DNA of 37,365 nucleotides from Opitutia bacterium (GTDB lineage: Bacteria; Verrucomicrobiota; Verrucomicrobiia; Opitutales; Coraliomargaritaceae), in assembly GCA_018663485.1 (NCBI GenBank), contig JABJQI010000189.1, forward strand, positions 1 through 37,365, written 5' to 3'. The number at the start of each line of letters is the position of its first letter. Positions within the stretch are counted from its first letter, which is position 1. The position numbers and the translations under genes are program-made. This document shows, piece by piece, positions 1-9,843 of this stretch. Under the pieces are notes generated by a model. That model made no database searches. It worked only from the letters and a program-made list of their open reading frames with translations, and was not told the DNA's origin.

Positions 1-1
1 C

Positions 2-1492
2 ATTCCCGACAGCGTCACCAGCATCGGGAATCAAGCATTCTGGGGTTGCAGCGACCTGACGAGCGTCACCATTGGCGACAGCGTCACCAGCATCGGTTTT
101 CAAGCATTTAAAAAATGCAGCGGCCTGACGAGCATCACCATTCCTGACAGTGTCACCAGCATCGGGGATTACGCATTCCAGGAATGCACTGGCCTGACGA
201 GCGTCACCATTGGCGACAGCATCACCAGCATCGGGAATTATGCATTCTATCAATGCACGAACTTAGCCTCTATACTTTTAGAACCGATGGCCGCTCCGAC
301 AGTTGGGTTTAATGCCTTCCTTAACCTCTCAGCTGCTGCAATTATATATTATCCGCTAGGAGCGACAGGATATGCGGCTTCCTATGGCGGCGTGCCGACG
401 GCAGAAGGACCTCCGCCAGACCCTGAATCCCCCGTCCTAGACATTGGTGATTTCTATGAATCTTCCGCTGGAGTCTCAGTCATTGTAAGTGCAATTCCTA
501 CGGCTGGCTACCCAACAAACTTTAGCTATCAATGGTATTTTAATGGATTTACTATCCCTTCTACTCTTGGGGGCACTGCTTCGTCATTAACATTAGATGG
601 TAGTTCTGATAGTAATGGCACATGGAGAGTCGTGGTGACCAACGATGGAGGGTCGACCGAAGCGTCTTTTGAATACCGCGTCTTTACTGACTCGGATAGC
701 GATGGACTCTCCGACTATCGGGAGTCAAACATTACTAACACCAATCCATCTCTCGCAGATACTGATAGCGATGGCCTGAATGACTTCGTGGAGCTGAATA
801 CCACTTTAACCGATCCGAACGATAGTGATTCGGATGACGACACCCTGCTTGATGGGGCTGAGGTCAATACATATGGATCCGACCCAAAAGATACCGACTC
901 GGATGACGATGGACTTCTCGATGCTGCCGAAGTGAACACCTACAGCACCTCACCGATCGATGCAGATTCGGATAATGACACCCTGACAGACTCTCAGGAG
1001 GTGCTTACCTACTTCACCAATCCGAACCTTGCCGACTCTGATTCTGACGGACTCTCAGATGCGGCCGAGCTGAATACTTATTTCTCGCTGCCCAATACAT
1101 CAGACACTGACGGTGATGGCCTGACTGATGGCGACGAGGTGAATACCTATAACTCCAGCCCCATCGATAGTGATTCGGATGACGATACCATCCTAGATGG
1201 CATCGAAGTCAGGCACGCCACATTCGGGTTTGATCCCGCAGTTGATTCCTCCGCACGTCTTGCTGAATTAATCGCGCTCGTTGAAGAATTTCCAGGTGTG
1301 TCTACGGATGCGCAAAACAACAGCTTGAGCTTAGGTGGGATCAGTCTGACTCCGAGCGGTGGTAATTCATTCTCAGTGGATTTCATCATCGAACAATCCG
1401 ATGATCTCTCTAGCTGGACTACGGTGGATACAGTCAGTCATTCGCTCGATACTTCCGACACGAAAAAGTTCATTCGCGTCAGGAAACCATAG
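2..1492 (+). CDS. Secreted/surface protein, 5'-truncated by window: BspA-type LRR_5 repeats, Ig-like region, about 8 TSP3-like Ca-binding repeats, C-terminal beta domain
   Basis: Frame 2 is open from base 2 through the annotated 287..1492 ORF. Upstream it reads IPDSVTSIGNQAFWGCSDLTSVTIGDSVTSIGFQAF..., typical of LRR_5. Downstream are DTDSDGLNDFVELNT-type repeats. Confidence 0.9.
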   Translation: MPDSVTSIGNQAFWGCSDLTSVTIGDSVTSIGFQAFKKCSGLTSITIPDSVTSIGDYAFQECTGLTSVTIGDSITSIGNYAFYQCTNLASILLEPMAAPTVGFNAFLNLSAAAIIYYPLGATGYAASYGGVPTAEGPPPDPESPVLDIGDFYESSAGVSVIVSAIPTAGYPTNFSYQWYFNGFTIPSTLGGTASSLTLDGSSDSNGTWRVVVTNDGGSTEASFEYRVFTDSDSDGLSDYRESNITNTNPSLADTDSDGLNDFVELNTTLTDPNDSDSDDDTLLDGAEVNTYGSDPKDTDSDDDGLLDAAEVNTYSTSPIDADSDNDTLTDSQEVLTYFTNPNLADSDSDGLSDAAELNTYFSLPNTSDTDGDGLTDGDEVNTYNSSPIDSDSDDDTILDGIEVRHATFGFDPAVDSSARLAELIALVEEFPGVSTDAQNNSLSLGGISLTPSGGNSFSVDFIIEQSDDLSSWTTVDTVSHSLDTSDTKKFIRVRKP

Positions 1493-1693
1493 CAAGGGGT
1501 CTGAGAGGCTGTCTCAACTCTCGCCTTAAGAGACGTCTGGTTTACTCTTAATCCTGACGGCAGCTTGAACACACCTTAATTACCGCAAGGTGCAGGGGCA
1601 GTGCGTTGCTCCTGATGCTTTCATTGCATTGCTGCGCACAAAGTAACAAGCCAATGAAGTAACTACCGGCTTTCTTTTCGTCACGCCGAAGCT

Positions 1694-2995
1694 TTACTTT
1701 TCAGCGTAGGCTTTGGAGACTTCTTCGCCGATGATGCGGATGCCAGCTTGCACGTCTTCTGCGTGCATGGAGAAGTTGATCCGGATACACTCATCGCGGT
1801 GCTTCCAATCGGCGTCGTCTTGACCAAAAAAGAAGTAGCTGCCTGGGACGACGAGAACGTTGCGTGCTCTGAGGCGTTCGTAGAGCTCGTGAGAGGTAAT
1901 TGGCAGACCTTTAAACCATGCCCAGAGAAAGAGTGCGCCTTCGCTGCGGTGGATGTAGTAATCGAGGGTTGGGTCGAAATACTGTTGCACCCATGCTTGA
2001 GCTTGGGCCGATTTACTGCGGTAGAACGGTTGCACTAGCTCGTTGCTGAGGCTCAGGATTTCGCCGCTTTCGATCAGTGGTTGCGCGATCGCTTGGCCGG
2101 TGTTAGTGTTGGCCAAGCCCATGATCGAGGTCATCGAGGCGACGGCTTTGATCATCTCTGGTTTGGCAATGACGATGCCGGTGCGGGTGCCGGGGAGGCC
2201 GAGCTTTGAGAGGCTAAGTGTGAGGATGATGTTTTCATTCCAGATCGGTGTGGCCTCGGTGAAAATGACATTGGGGAAGGGTGCGCCGTAGGCGTTGTCG
2301 ATAATCAACGGAATGCCATTATCCTCGGCGAGTTGTGCGAGGTGGGCGATTTCGTTGTCGGTCAGTACATTGCCGGTCGGGTTGGTCGGGCGGGACACGC
2401 AGATCGCGGCGATATCGTCGGCCACTTCTAAATTGTCGAAATCGACGCGGTATTTGAACTCGTGCTTGCCGGTGTGCTCGATGCGCGGTTTGACGCTGCG
2501 GAAGAGTGAACCGCCAACCGATTGATCCGCGTAGCCGATGTATTCGGGGACGAGCGGCAGCAGGATTTTCTTTTGTTGTCCGTTGGCAAAGCGTCCGCCG
2601 AGCGCATTGAACAAACAGAAGAACGCGCTTTGCCCGCCCATGGTGATGGCGACGTTATCAGCACTCAGCTCCCAGCCAAACTCTTTGCGGAAGAGATCCG
2701 CGATAGCACGGCGAAAGCTGGTGCGGCCGACCGGCGGCTCATAGTTGCCGAGCATGTGCTCCAGTTCGCCTGGTGTGGCTGTGATCGCTTCGATCCGCTT
2801 GCGCCAGAGTGCATCCATCTCGGCGATGTGGGCGGGTTGGCCGCCGCCGAGCATGTGGATCTGGTCGCCACCGGCTGCGAGCGCGTGCCCTAGATCGTCC
2901 ATTAGTTCACCAATGCCGCTACCACAACAGAGGCGTTGGCCGAATTCGGACCACTCTGGCTGTGCAGAGTCGGTGGTGTTTGCTTGGTGAGGCAT
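1694..2995 (-). CDS. avtA: Valine--pyruvate aminotransferase (class I/II PLP aminotransferase)
   Basis: LGGGQPAHI...NYEPPVG...PLVPEYIGYADQ...CVSRPTNPTGNVLTDNE...LSLSKLGLPGTRTGIVIA...EGALFLWAWFKGLPIT; close to AvtA from recall. Confidence 0.9.
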   Translation of the reverse strand: MPHQANTTDSAQPEWSEFGQRLCCGSGIGELMDDLGHALAAGGDQIHMLGGGQPAHIAEMDALWRKRIEAITATPGELEHMLGNYEPPVGRTSFRRAIADLFRKEFGWELSADNVAITMGGQSAFFCLFNALGGRFANGQQKKILLPLVPEYIGYADQSVGGSLFRSVKPRIEHTGKHEFKYRVDFDNLEVADDIAAICVSRPTNPTGNVLTDNEIAHLAQLAEDNGIPLIIDNAYGAPFPNVIFTEATPIWNENIILTLSLSKLGLPGTRTGIVIAKPEMIKAVASMTSIMGLANTNTGQAIAQPLIESGEILSLSNELVQPFYRSKSAQAQAWVQQYFDPTLDYYIHRSEGALFLWAWFKGLPITSHELYERLRARNVLVVPGSYFFFGQDDADWKHRDECIRINFSMHAEDVQAGIRIIGEEVSKAYAEK

Positions 2996-3033
2996 GTGCT
3001 TAAGTGAATGCTGAAATCGTTGAAGTATAAACC

Positions 3034-3062
3034 AAAAAAGCCGTTCGAGATGAACGGCTTTT
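3034..3062 (-). terminator. Rho-independent terminator downstream of pal
   Basis: gccgttc-gagat-gaacggc stem flanked by A-run/T-run; U-tract on the minus-strand transcript. Confidence 0.75.
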
Positions 3063-3083
3063 AGGTGTTTAAAGAGTATTCGC

Positions 3084-3659
3084 TTATTTGAGAATAATCA
3101 GCTCAACGCGACGATCTTGGCCTGATTCGGATTTGGAGAGTCCAGCAGTCGCTTCGAGGCTGCCTTTGGAGAGTGTATCGATACGATCACCGCTGACACC
3201 AAGAGTGTTGAGGTAATCTCGGGCGCTGTTGGCTCGACGATCACCTAGTGCGAGGTTGTAGTCTTCAGTGCCATACCAGTCGCAGTAGCCTTCAATTAGG
3301 AGTCCATCGCTTGGGTTGGATGCAAGATGGTCGGCCGCGTCTTGAAGCTTCGAGCGCTCGGACGGCGAAATGGAGGAAGAGTCGAAGCCGAAGTAAACCT
3401 CTTGAAGTATGCCGCGAACCATTTGCCGACCGTTATAAGTGCCTTCTTCGAGGTCGATGCTTTCGTCGCCGTCGCGGAGTTCTAGGTCGTTGCCCCAGTC
3501 TGAGTCCATACTGGATGGGATCAGGTCATCACCATTGCCGAATTCAGAACCGCTGCCCATGGCACTGTCTGTGAGCGGGGTGGGTGGTTGTTTCCGGCAA
3601 CCAGAAAGGACGAATGCAGCAAGAATTAAAGGTAAGGCAAATCGTAGCATCTTATACAT
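3084..3659 (-). CDS. pal: Peptidoglycan-associated lipoprotein (OmpA/Pal family)
   Basis: Lipobox VLSGC near N-terminus; VYFGFDSSSISPSERSKL...IEGYCDWYGTEDYNLALGDRRANSARDYL...GVSGDRI. Start chosen at MYKMLRF rather than the longer ORF start. Confidence 0.85.
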   Translation of the reverse strand: MYKMLRFALPLILAAFVLSGCRKQPPTPLTDSAMGSGSEFGNGDDLIPSSMDSDWGNDLELRDGDESIDLEEGTYNGRQMVRGILQEVYFGFDSSSISPSERSKLQDAADHLASNPSDGLLIEGYCDWYGTEDYNLALGDRRANSARDYLNTLGVSGDRIDTLSKGSLEATAGLSKSESGQDRRVELIILK

Positions 3660-3765
3660 AAGATAAAGAATCTGGTTGGATGATTTGTAACGCGCAAACA
3701 TTTTCCTTTGCTTCTTAGTATTATTTTGGCTCAGTCACTCCGTTTATGACCTAAGCTATTTTGAA

Positions 3766-4620
3766 ATGACAACATCTCCCTATATTTTTCTGATTGATAA
3801 TGGTTCGCTTCGTGCTGACTCGGTTTTCGCGCTGCGTGGCCTAGCGGCGCAACTTTCGGAGCGGGTCGGGTTGCAGGTCGAACCGGTTAGCTTGTTACAC
3901 TCGAGCAAAATACTGACATCGGAGTTGGATGGTGTCGCTGCGCGAGTGGTCAAGCCTACGCTACGGCGATTGATCGCAACGGGGGCGCGAAAGTTTATCT
4001 TTGTGCCACTGTTCCTTGGGCCGAGCCGGGCGATTACTGATTATTTGCCGGAGTTGATTGCGGAGGCGCGTGTGTCGGCTCCGGACTTGCAGGTTGTAGT
4101 GGCGGATACCTTAGCAGGTGTGGACGTGGCTGCTCCAGATATACGTCTAGCTGAGATGCTTGCGGATAATGTGCGGCTAACGATGCAGGCTGCGGGGTTG
4201 TCGCATCCGCGAGTTGCGCTGGTGGATCATGGCACACCTGCGGAAGTGGTGAATCAGGTGCGCAATGCAGTGGCAGGTCAACTTGCGGTGCAGCTGCAAA
4301 CCGAAGTGGCGGCAGTGGCAGCGTGCTCGATGGAACGACGTGAGGGGATCGAGTATGATTTTAACGAACCACTGTTAGAGCGAGTGGCGCAGCTGGATGG
4401 ATGGGCCGCCGCGGATGTGATTGTGGCGCTGTTCTTCTTATTGCCAGGCCGCCATGCTGGGGCCGGTGGAGATGTCGCGGAGATTTGTGACGGACTGATC
4501 GCGCAGCATACACTGCGCTCGGCTGTGCGCACGCCTCTACTAGGTGAGCATCCGCTGCTAGTCGATATTTTGGTGGACCGGCTACGGGCAGCGCTGGACT
4601 CGAGTGTCGAGCAGGCTTAA
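3766..4620 (+). CDS. CbiX/SirB-like sirohydrochlorin chelatase family protein
   Basis: [29 protein letters not shown]...[22 protein letters not shown]...; two CbiX-like halves. Confidence 0.7.
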   Translation: MTTSPYIFLIDNGSLRADSVFALRGLAAQLSERVGLQVEPVSLLHSSKILTSELDGVAARVVKPTLRRLIATGARKFIFVPLFLGPSRAITDYLPELIAEARVSAPDLQVVVADTLAGVDVAAPDIRLAEMLADNVRLTMQAAGLSHPRVALVDHGTPAEVVNQVRNAVAGQLAVQLQTEVAAVAACSMERREGIEYDFNEPLLERVAQLDGWAAADVIVALFFLLPGRHAGAGGDVAEICDGLIAQHTLRSAVRTPLLGEHPLLVDILVDRLRAALDSSVEQA

Positions 4621-5264
4621 TTTTGGTCCACGACCACCATGCCGTTTTTGATCGCGCAGCGCGTGAGGCTGGCAACGTCGTGTAGGTCGAGCTTGCGCAT
4701 CAAATTGGTACGGTGATTCTCGGCTGTTTTGACGCTGATGCTTAGCTTGGCCGCGATTTCTCGGGTGCTGTTACTTTCAGCAATGAGTTGGAGGATTTCG
4801 CGCTCACGCTTGGTTAAAATATTAATGCCTGACTGGTTTGATTTCGGATCGGTCATCGCCTCGCGTAGCAGCAGTGCGACTTCGGGGCCAAAATAGCTGC
4901 CTCCATTAGAGACAATTTCGATGCCTTTTTTAAGATCGGCGAGCGGTGCTGATTTTTCGACGAATCCGTGCGCGCCAGCTTGTAGGAATTCACGGACGAG
5001 CCCGGGCGTTTGAAAACCGGAAAAGATGAGAACGCGTGTGTCGGGGATTTCGGTCGCGAATCGGCGTAATACTTCGGTGCCGTTAAGGTTCGGTAGCATC
5101 GCATCGAGAATGACGAAATCGGGTTTCTGCTGAATGCATTGCTCACAGCCTTGTAAGCCGTCGCCGCATTCGATCACCACCTGATAGGCTTCGTTATTGA
5201 AAAACGCTTGAATCAGCAACTCGCGGATGGCCGTCTGATCTTCAATGATAGCGACTGTTTTCAT
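4617..5264 (-). CDS. NarL/FixJ-type response regulator (REC + LuxR HTH)
   Basis: [17 protein letters not shown]...[21 protein letters not shown]...[43 protein letters not shown]. The ORF extension to 5357 is a read through tRNA-Ser, so the start is set at the ATG at 5264. Confidence 0.92.
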   Translation of the reverse strand: MKTVAIIEDQTAIRELLIQAFFNNEAYQVVIECGDGLQGCEQCIQQKPDFVILDAMLPNLNGTEVLRRFATEIPDTRVLIFSGFQTPGLVREFLQAGAHGFVEKSAPLADLKKGIEIVSNGGSYFGPEVALLLREAMTDPKSNQSGINILTKREREILQLIAESNSTREIAAKLSISVKTAENHRTNLMRKLDLHDVASLTRCAIKNGMVVVDQN

Positions 5265-5275
5265 TCGTATAAGAA

Positions 5276-5363
<88 letters not shown>

Positions 5364-5478
5364 TGAAGCTTGATGGCTGATTTCCTAGGCGATGATTTAA
5401 TAAGTGCAAGACGTTAAATAAAATTAGGTGATTTTTTTGCTATTAGTTTAGTTTGCAGGCTTTTTGTCGTTGGAGCAA

Positions 5479-7026
5479 TTAATAGAACAAGTTTCTGTCG
5501 AGGCTGCGGTATTGAATAGCTTCGAGTAAGTGAGGTGTGTCGATTTGTGTGCTGCCAGCCAGGTCGGCAATCGTTCGTGCGACTTTTAAGATACGATCGT
5601 AGGCGCGTGCAGAGAGTGCCAGTTGCTCCATGGCTTGCTGCAGCAGGTCGCCTTGGGCTTTATTGATGGCACAGTGTCTGCGGATTTCGGAGTGCGACAT
5701 GCGTGCATTGCAGCGCGTCGAAGCATCGGCATTTGCAGCGAATCGTGCATTTTGCAGGGTGCGGGCGGCTTCACAGCGTTGGCGAATCACCAGCGAAGTT
5801 TCGCCAGGCTGAGTGCTGCGTAATTCTTCTATTCGCAACGAAGGTGCCTCAATGTGTATATCAATACGGTCGAGCAGCGGGCCGCTAATTTTCGATCGAT
5901 AGCGCTGGATTTGCGGTACGGAGCAACGACACTCGCGAGCGCCGTCGCCAGTATATCCACACGGGCATGGATTCATTGCACAGACCATCATCACTGAGCA
6001 AGGCAGGTTTATCTTACCTGCACTGCGGGAGATGGTGACATTGCCGTCTTCGAGTGGTTGGCGCAGCACTTCGAGGGCTGATCGTTTAAATTCGGGTAAT
6101 TCGTCGAGAAATAACACGCCGTTGTGAGCTAGAGAAATCTCGCCCGGGCCTGGAATGGTGCCGCCGCCGAGTAGACCGACATCTGAAATGGTGTGATGCG
6201 GGCTACGAAATGGGCGTTGAAAGTAGCGATTCTCGTTGCTCAGTGTAGTGCCAGCGGCGGATTGAATGCTGAGGATTTCGAGGAACTCATCAATACTCGG
6301 GCGCGGCATAGTGGTTGGTATACGCTTGGCAATCATCGATTTACCAGAGCCAGGAGAACCAATTATCAACAGGTTGTGGCCGCCGCTGACAGCGATCTCG
6401 ACAGCGCGGCGAACGGTGTGTTGACCTTTAACTTCGGAGAAATCAGTTCGTTGCGACTCAGGTGGTGCTTGGTAAAAGCTGCTATTGCGAGATTTAGCGG
6501 GCAAAATGTCGCGCTCCCCATTCAAAAAGCGCACGGCTTCGTCGAGACTGCTGACGGGATAAATTTCGACGTCTTTGACCAGTGCGGCTTCGTCGGCAGA
6601 TTCGGCAGGCACGATGAGGCCTTGTTTACCGAGTTTGCGAGCCAGCATCGCCATGGCGAGTGAGCCGCGCACCGGGCGGGTCTCACCTGATAGGCTGAGT
6701 TCGCCGGCGATTAGGAAATTGTTGAGTCGATTTGCCTGGCACTTATTCATTGAAGCTAGAATGGCGATTGCGATGGGTAAATCGTAGGCAGGACCTTCTT
6801 TGCGCAGACCGCCTGGTGCGAGGTTGATCGTGGTGCGGGTAGCGGGCGTGCGAAAGCCGCTATTGGCCAGCGCTGAAAAGACGCGATCTTGAGATTCTTT
6901 GACGGCGGTGTCGGGCAGGCCGACTAAAATAAATTTGAGTTCGCCCGCTTCACCTGTATTCACTTCTACCTGAACCGAGTGGGCATCGACTCCGATTAAG
7001 GCGGCGGATTGTGTGATTCCTAGCAT
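5479..7026 (-). CDS. comM: YifB/ComM family Mg-chelatase-related AAA+ ATPase
   Basis: [49 protein letters not shown]...[14 protein letters not shown]...[41 protein letters not shown]. The ORF extension to 7401 overlaps coaE and is rejected. Confidence 0.93.
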   Translation of the reverse strand: MLGITQSAALIGVDAHSVQVEVNTGEAGELKFILVGLPDTAVKESQDRVFSALANSGFRTPATRTTINLAPGGLRKEGPAYDLPIAIAILASMNKCQANRLNNFLIAGELSLSGETRPVRGSLAMAMLARKLGKQGLIVPAESADEAALVKDVEIYPVSSLDEAVRFLNGERDILPAKSRNSSFYQAPPESQRTDFSEVKGQHTVRRAVEIAVSGGHNLLIIGSPGSGKSMIAKRIPTTMPRPSIDEFLEILSIQSAAGTTLSNENRYFQRPFRSPHHTISDVGLLGGGTIPGPGEISLAHNGVLFLDELPEFKRSALEVLRQPLEDGNVTISRSAGKINLPCSVMMVCAMNPCPCGYTGDGARECRCSVPQIQRYRSKISGPLLDRIDIHIEAPSLRIEELRSTQPGETSLVIRQRCEAARTLQNARFAANADASTRCNARMSHSEIRRHCAINKAQGDLLQQAMEQLALSARAYDRILKVARTIADLAGSTQIDTPHLLEAIQYRSLDRNLFY

Positions 7027-7125
7027 TATTAAATAATTTCCTTTAAAATGAATGTGAGCAAATTTGCGCCTATGTCTATTTTTTGTTGCGTTATTTAATT
7101 TCCATGTTGAACGATTAATAGAATT

Positions 7126-7707
7126 TTGAAAATAGGACTTACAGGAGGTATCGGCTGTGGGAAATCGACCGTGGTGCAGTTTTTCGTGCAAGCGGGTTGG
7201 CGAACTCTCGAGACGGATGCGGTAGTGCGTGACTGTCTCGCCAGTGATGCGGCGGTACATGCAGCGTTGAGTGAGCGCTGGGGTAAGGCGGTGTTTCACA
7301 CGGATGGCAGGGTCGATCGCAAGGCGGTGGCAGCGCGCGTTTTTACAAACGTGCAGGAGCTGGCATGGTTGGAGAGCTTGCTGCATCCCTTGGTTCGGCA
7401 AGCATGGGAGGTGGCCATTGAGGGGGCGCCAGAGGCTAATTGGCTAGTGGAGATTCCTTTGCTGTTCGAAAAAAGGCTTGAAACTGGGTTTAATTTGATT
7501 GTCTGTGTTACTAGTCCCTCTGATGTAGTTGAACGCCGCATGTTTGATAGAGGCTACACGAGAGATGAGATTGCACAGCGTCGTCTAAACCAAATGCCAC
7601 TCGAGGAGAAAGTCCGACGTGCCGATTGTGTGATTTCAAATGCGGGGAGCCTTGAATTTTTAAAACAACAAACAAAGCGATTAATCGCACAGACCGATTC
7701 GCATTAG
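7126..7707 (+). CDS. coaE: Dephospho-CoA kinase (TTG start)
   Basis: (M)[19 protein letters not shown]...[10 protein letters not shown]...LLHPLVR...[11 protein letters not shown]...[21 protein letters not shown]. Confidence 0.93.
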   Translation: MKIGLTGGIGCGKSTVVQFFVQAGWRTLETDAVVRDCLASDAAVHAALSERWGKAVFHTDGRVDRKAVAARVFTNVQELAWLESLLHPLVRQAWEVAIEGAPEANWLVEIPLLFEKRLETGFNLIVCVTSPSDVVERRMFDRGYTRDEIAQRRLNQMPLEEKVRRADCVISNAGSLEFLKQQTKRLIAQTDSH

Positions 7708-7785
7708 TTGGTTGCCGCAGAGCGGTAGAATACTATGCGTCGCCTCTTTCTTAAAGAATCCGCACTAAGTGCGCACCATTAGCCC

Positions 7786-9804
7786 ATGAGCTCTGAAGAC
7801 GAAATTAAACCATCTATTACTACTAATGCATCCTTCGAGGATGCCTCAAAGCCGACAGCTAAGCGTGCTGTGAAGAAAAAGGCGGCCAAGAAGGCGGCTA
7901 AAAAGGCGGCTAAAAAGGCAACCAAAAAAATTGCTCGCAAAGTCGCGAAGCCAGTTGCCGATATTTCGCTGCAGCAGCCAGATATGTTTGCTGCGGCCCC
8001 TGCTCCTAGCGTTGAGTCGCCTGCGCCACGTGTGGAGCAGGCATTTGTGCCATCCGAGGTGCCTGCTGGCAGTGCGCGTAAGGCTGATGTTGTTTGGTCC
8101 TCGGATGATGCCGAGCCGGCCAAGGAATCACCGCAAGAATCACCGAGGGAATCCGTCTCGGACAATGCTCAAAGCAAACTGTCTTCGGCTGAAGCATCGT
8201 CGCAAGGCGGCGAAAGGCAGAATGATGGCAAGCCGCGTGGCCCTCGCAATGAATCCGGCGGCCGTAATCAACGACGTGATCGTAATGACCGCGGCGAACG
8301 TAAGAATGAGCGTGGCGAACGTCCGGGCCGAAATGGTAAATTTAAAAATAAGGGTGGTGCTCACGGTGGGCAGCCGAATCAGAAAAAAAAGGGCAAGGGT
8401 CGTTGGCAGGATAAGAAGAAGCGTGCTCGCGAGGAAGACTCTCCAATTGAATTAGGTGCATTACTTGAATTTGAAGTGCTGAAGAATTTCGCAGAGACGC
8501 TGCAACTTGCGACGGAGATGCGCTCGGGCGAGGGCGAGGGGCTCGACTTTAATCGTATTTACGACATGGGCTTGCCGGAGCTTCGCGACGAGGTCGCAAC
8601 CGCAACTGTGGAGACGCCACATGCGCCGAATCGTGACCAGTTGCTGAATGCGTTGATTGCTAAGGCGGGTGAGCAAAAGGTCTGCATTTCTTCGGTTGGT
8701 ATTTTTGAGCCGTTAGAAGATAATGAAGGTGGCTTGCTGGTGTATGAACGTGATAGCTACCGCGTGAAGGCGCTTTGTGCCTATGTGCCGCAGGTTTTTG
8801 TCGAGCATTATGGTTTGCAGCGTGGTCATATCATTACCGCTCAATTGCATCCGCATCGTGAGAATGAGTCCTGCCCATTTGTGGTTTGCGTAAACGATGT
8901 CATGGGGCGCGATCCTGAGACGCTCAGCGAGATAGTGCCTTTCACCGAGGGTGTGCCTTATTATCCGTTGGAGCGTATTTTGATGGAGTCGGACACGGAA
9001 TCGAAGTCGGACAATCTGTCGATGCGTGTGGTGGATTGCTTGACGCCGGTTGGCTTTGGCCAGCGTGGTCTGATTGTGGCTCCGCCGCGCACGGGTAAGA
9101 CCGTGCTGATGCAGGGCATGGCAAATTCGATCCAGAAGAACTACCCCGATGCGCATTTGATTATTCTGCTGATCGATGAGCGACCGGAGGAAGTAACTGA
9201 TTTTCGCCGTCAAGTGTCTGGCGAAGTGATCAGCTCTACCTTTGATGAGACCGCCGAGAGCCATGTGCACTGCGCCGAGATGGTAATCGAAAAGGCCCGT
9301 CGTATGGTTGAAGCGGGGCGCGATGTCGTGATTTTACTCGATTCAATCACGCGTTTAGCCCGAGCTTACAACACCACGATGCCAAGTAGCGGGAAAATTT
9401 TGTCTGGTGGAGTAGAGGCCAATGCCCTGCAGAAACCGAAACGTTTTTTCGGTTCTGCGCGTAACATCGAAGGCGGCGGCAGCTTGACAATCATCGCTAC
9501 CGCGCTGGTCGAAACCGGTAGTAAGATGGACGAAGTGATTTTCGAAGAGTTTAAGGGCACTGGCAATATGGAGCTGCATTTAGACCGTGGCCTTTCAGAC
9601 AAGCGTATTTTCCCTGCACTTAGCATGGAAAAGAGCGGCACGCGTAAAGAAGAATTGCTTTATCATCCGGATGAAATACTTAAAATTTATTCATTGCGTA
9701 GAGCAATGAAAGGGCTACCTTCAAACGACGCTATGGAAATGCTTATTCAGCGCATTAAGAAAACCAACACTAATGCTGAGTTCTTGATGAGTGTTTCTCG
9801 ATAG
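7786..9804 (+). CDS. rho: Transcription termination factor Rho with a long Lys/Ala- and Arg/Gly/Asn-rich N-terminal extension
   Basis: [20 protein letters not shown]...[15 protein letters not shown]...[86 protein letters not shown]. Confidence 0.96.
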   Translation: MSSEDEIKPSITTNASFEDASKPTAKRAVKKKAAKKAAKKAAKKATKKIARKVAKPVADISLQQPDMFAAAPAPSVESPAPRVEQAFVPSEVPAGSARKADVVWSSDDAEPAKESPQESPRESVSDNAQSKLSSAEASSQGGERQNDGKPRGPRNESGGRNQRRDRNDRGERKNERGERPGRNGKFKNKGGAHGGQPNQKKKGKGRWQDKKKRAREEDSPIELGALLEFEVLKNFAETLQLATEMRSGEGEGLDFNRIYDMGLPELRDEVATATVETPHAPNRDQLLNALIAKAGEQKVCISSVGIFEPLEDNEGGLLVYERDSYRVKALCAYVPQVFVEHYGLQRGHIITAQLHPHRENESCPFVVCVNDVMGRDPETLSEIVPFTEGVPYYPLERILMESDTESKSDNLSMRVVDCLTPVGFGQRGLIVAPPRTGKTVLMQGMANSIQKNYPDAHLIILLIDERPEEVTDFRRQVSGEVISSTFDETAESHVHCAEMVIEKARRMVEAGRDVVILLDSITRLARAYNTTMPSSGKILSGGVEANALQKPKRFFGSARNIEGGGSLTIIATALVETGSKMDEVIFEEFKGTGNMELHLDRGLSDKRIFPALSMEKSGTRKEELLYHPDEILKIYSLRRAMKGLPSNDAMEMLIQRIKKTNTNAEFLMSVSR

Positions 9805-9843
9805 TGTTTACCTTAATCCCCACCTCTTCCCCATTTAAACTCT

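Noticed and set aside
7027-7401. N-terminal extension of the ComM ORF
   Set aside because: Overlaps coaE on the opposite strand and has low-complexity non-homologous sequence; [10 protein letters not shown] at 7026 is the family-typical start.
8713-9270. 185-aa antisense ORF within rho
   Set aside because: Shadow frame opposite a well-supported conserved gene; His-rich composition is typical of antisense translation.
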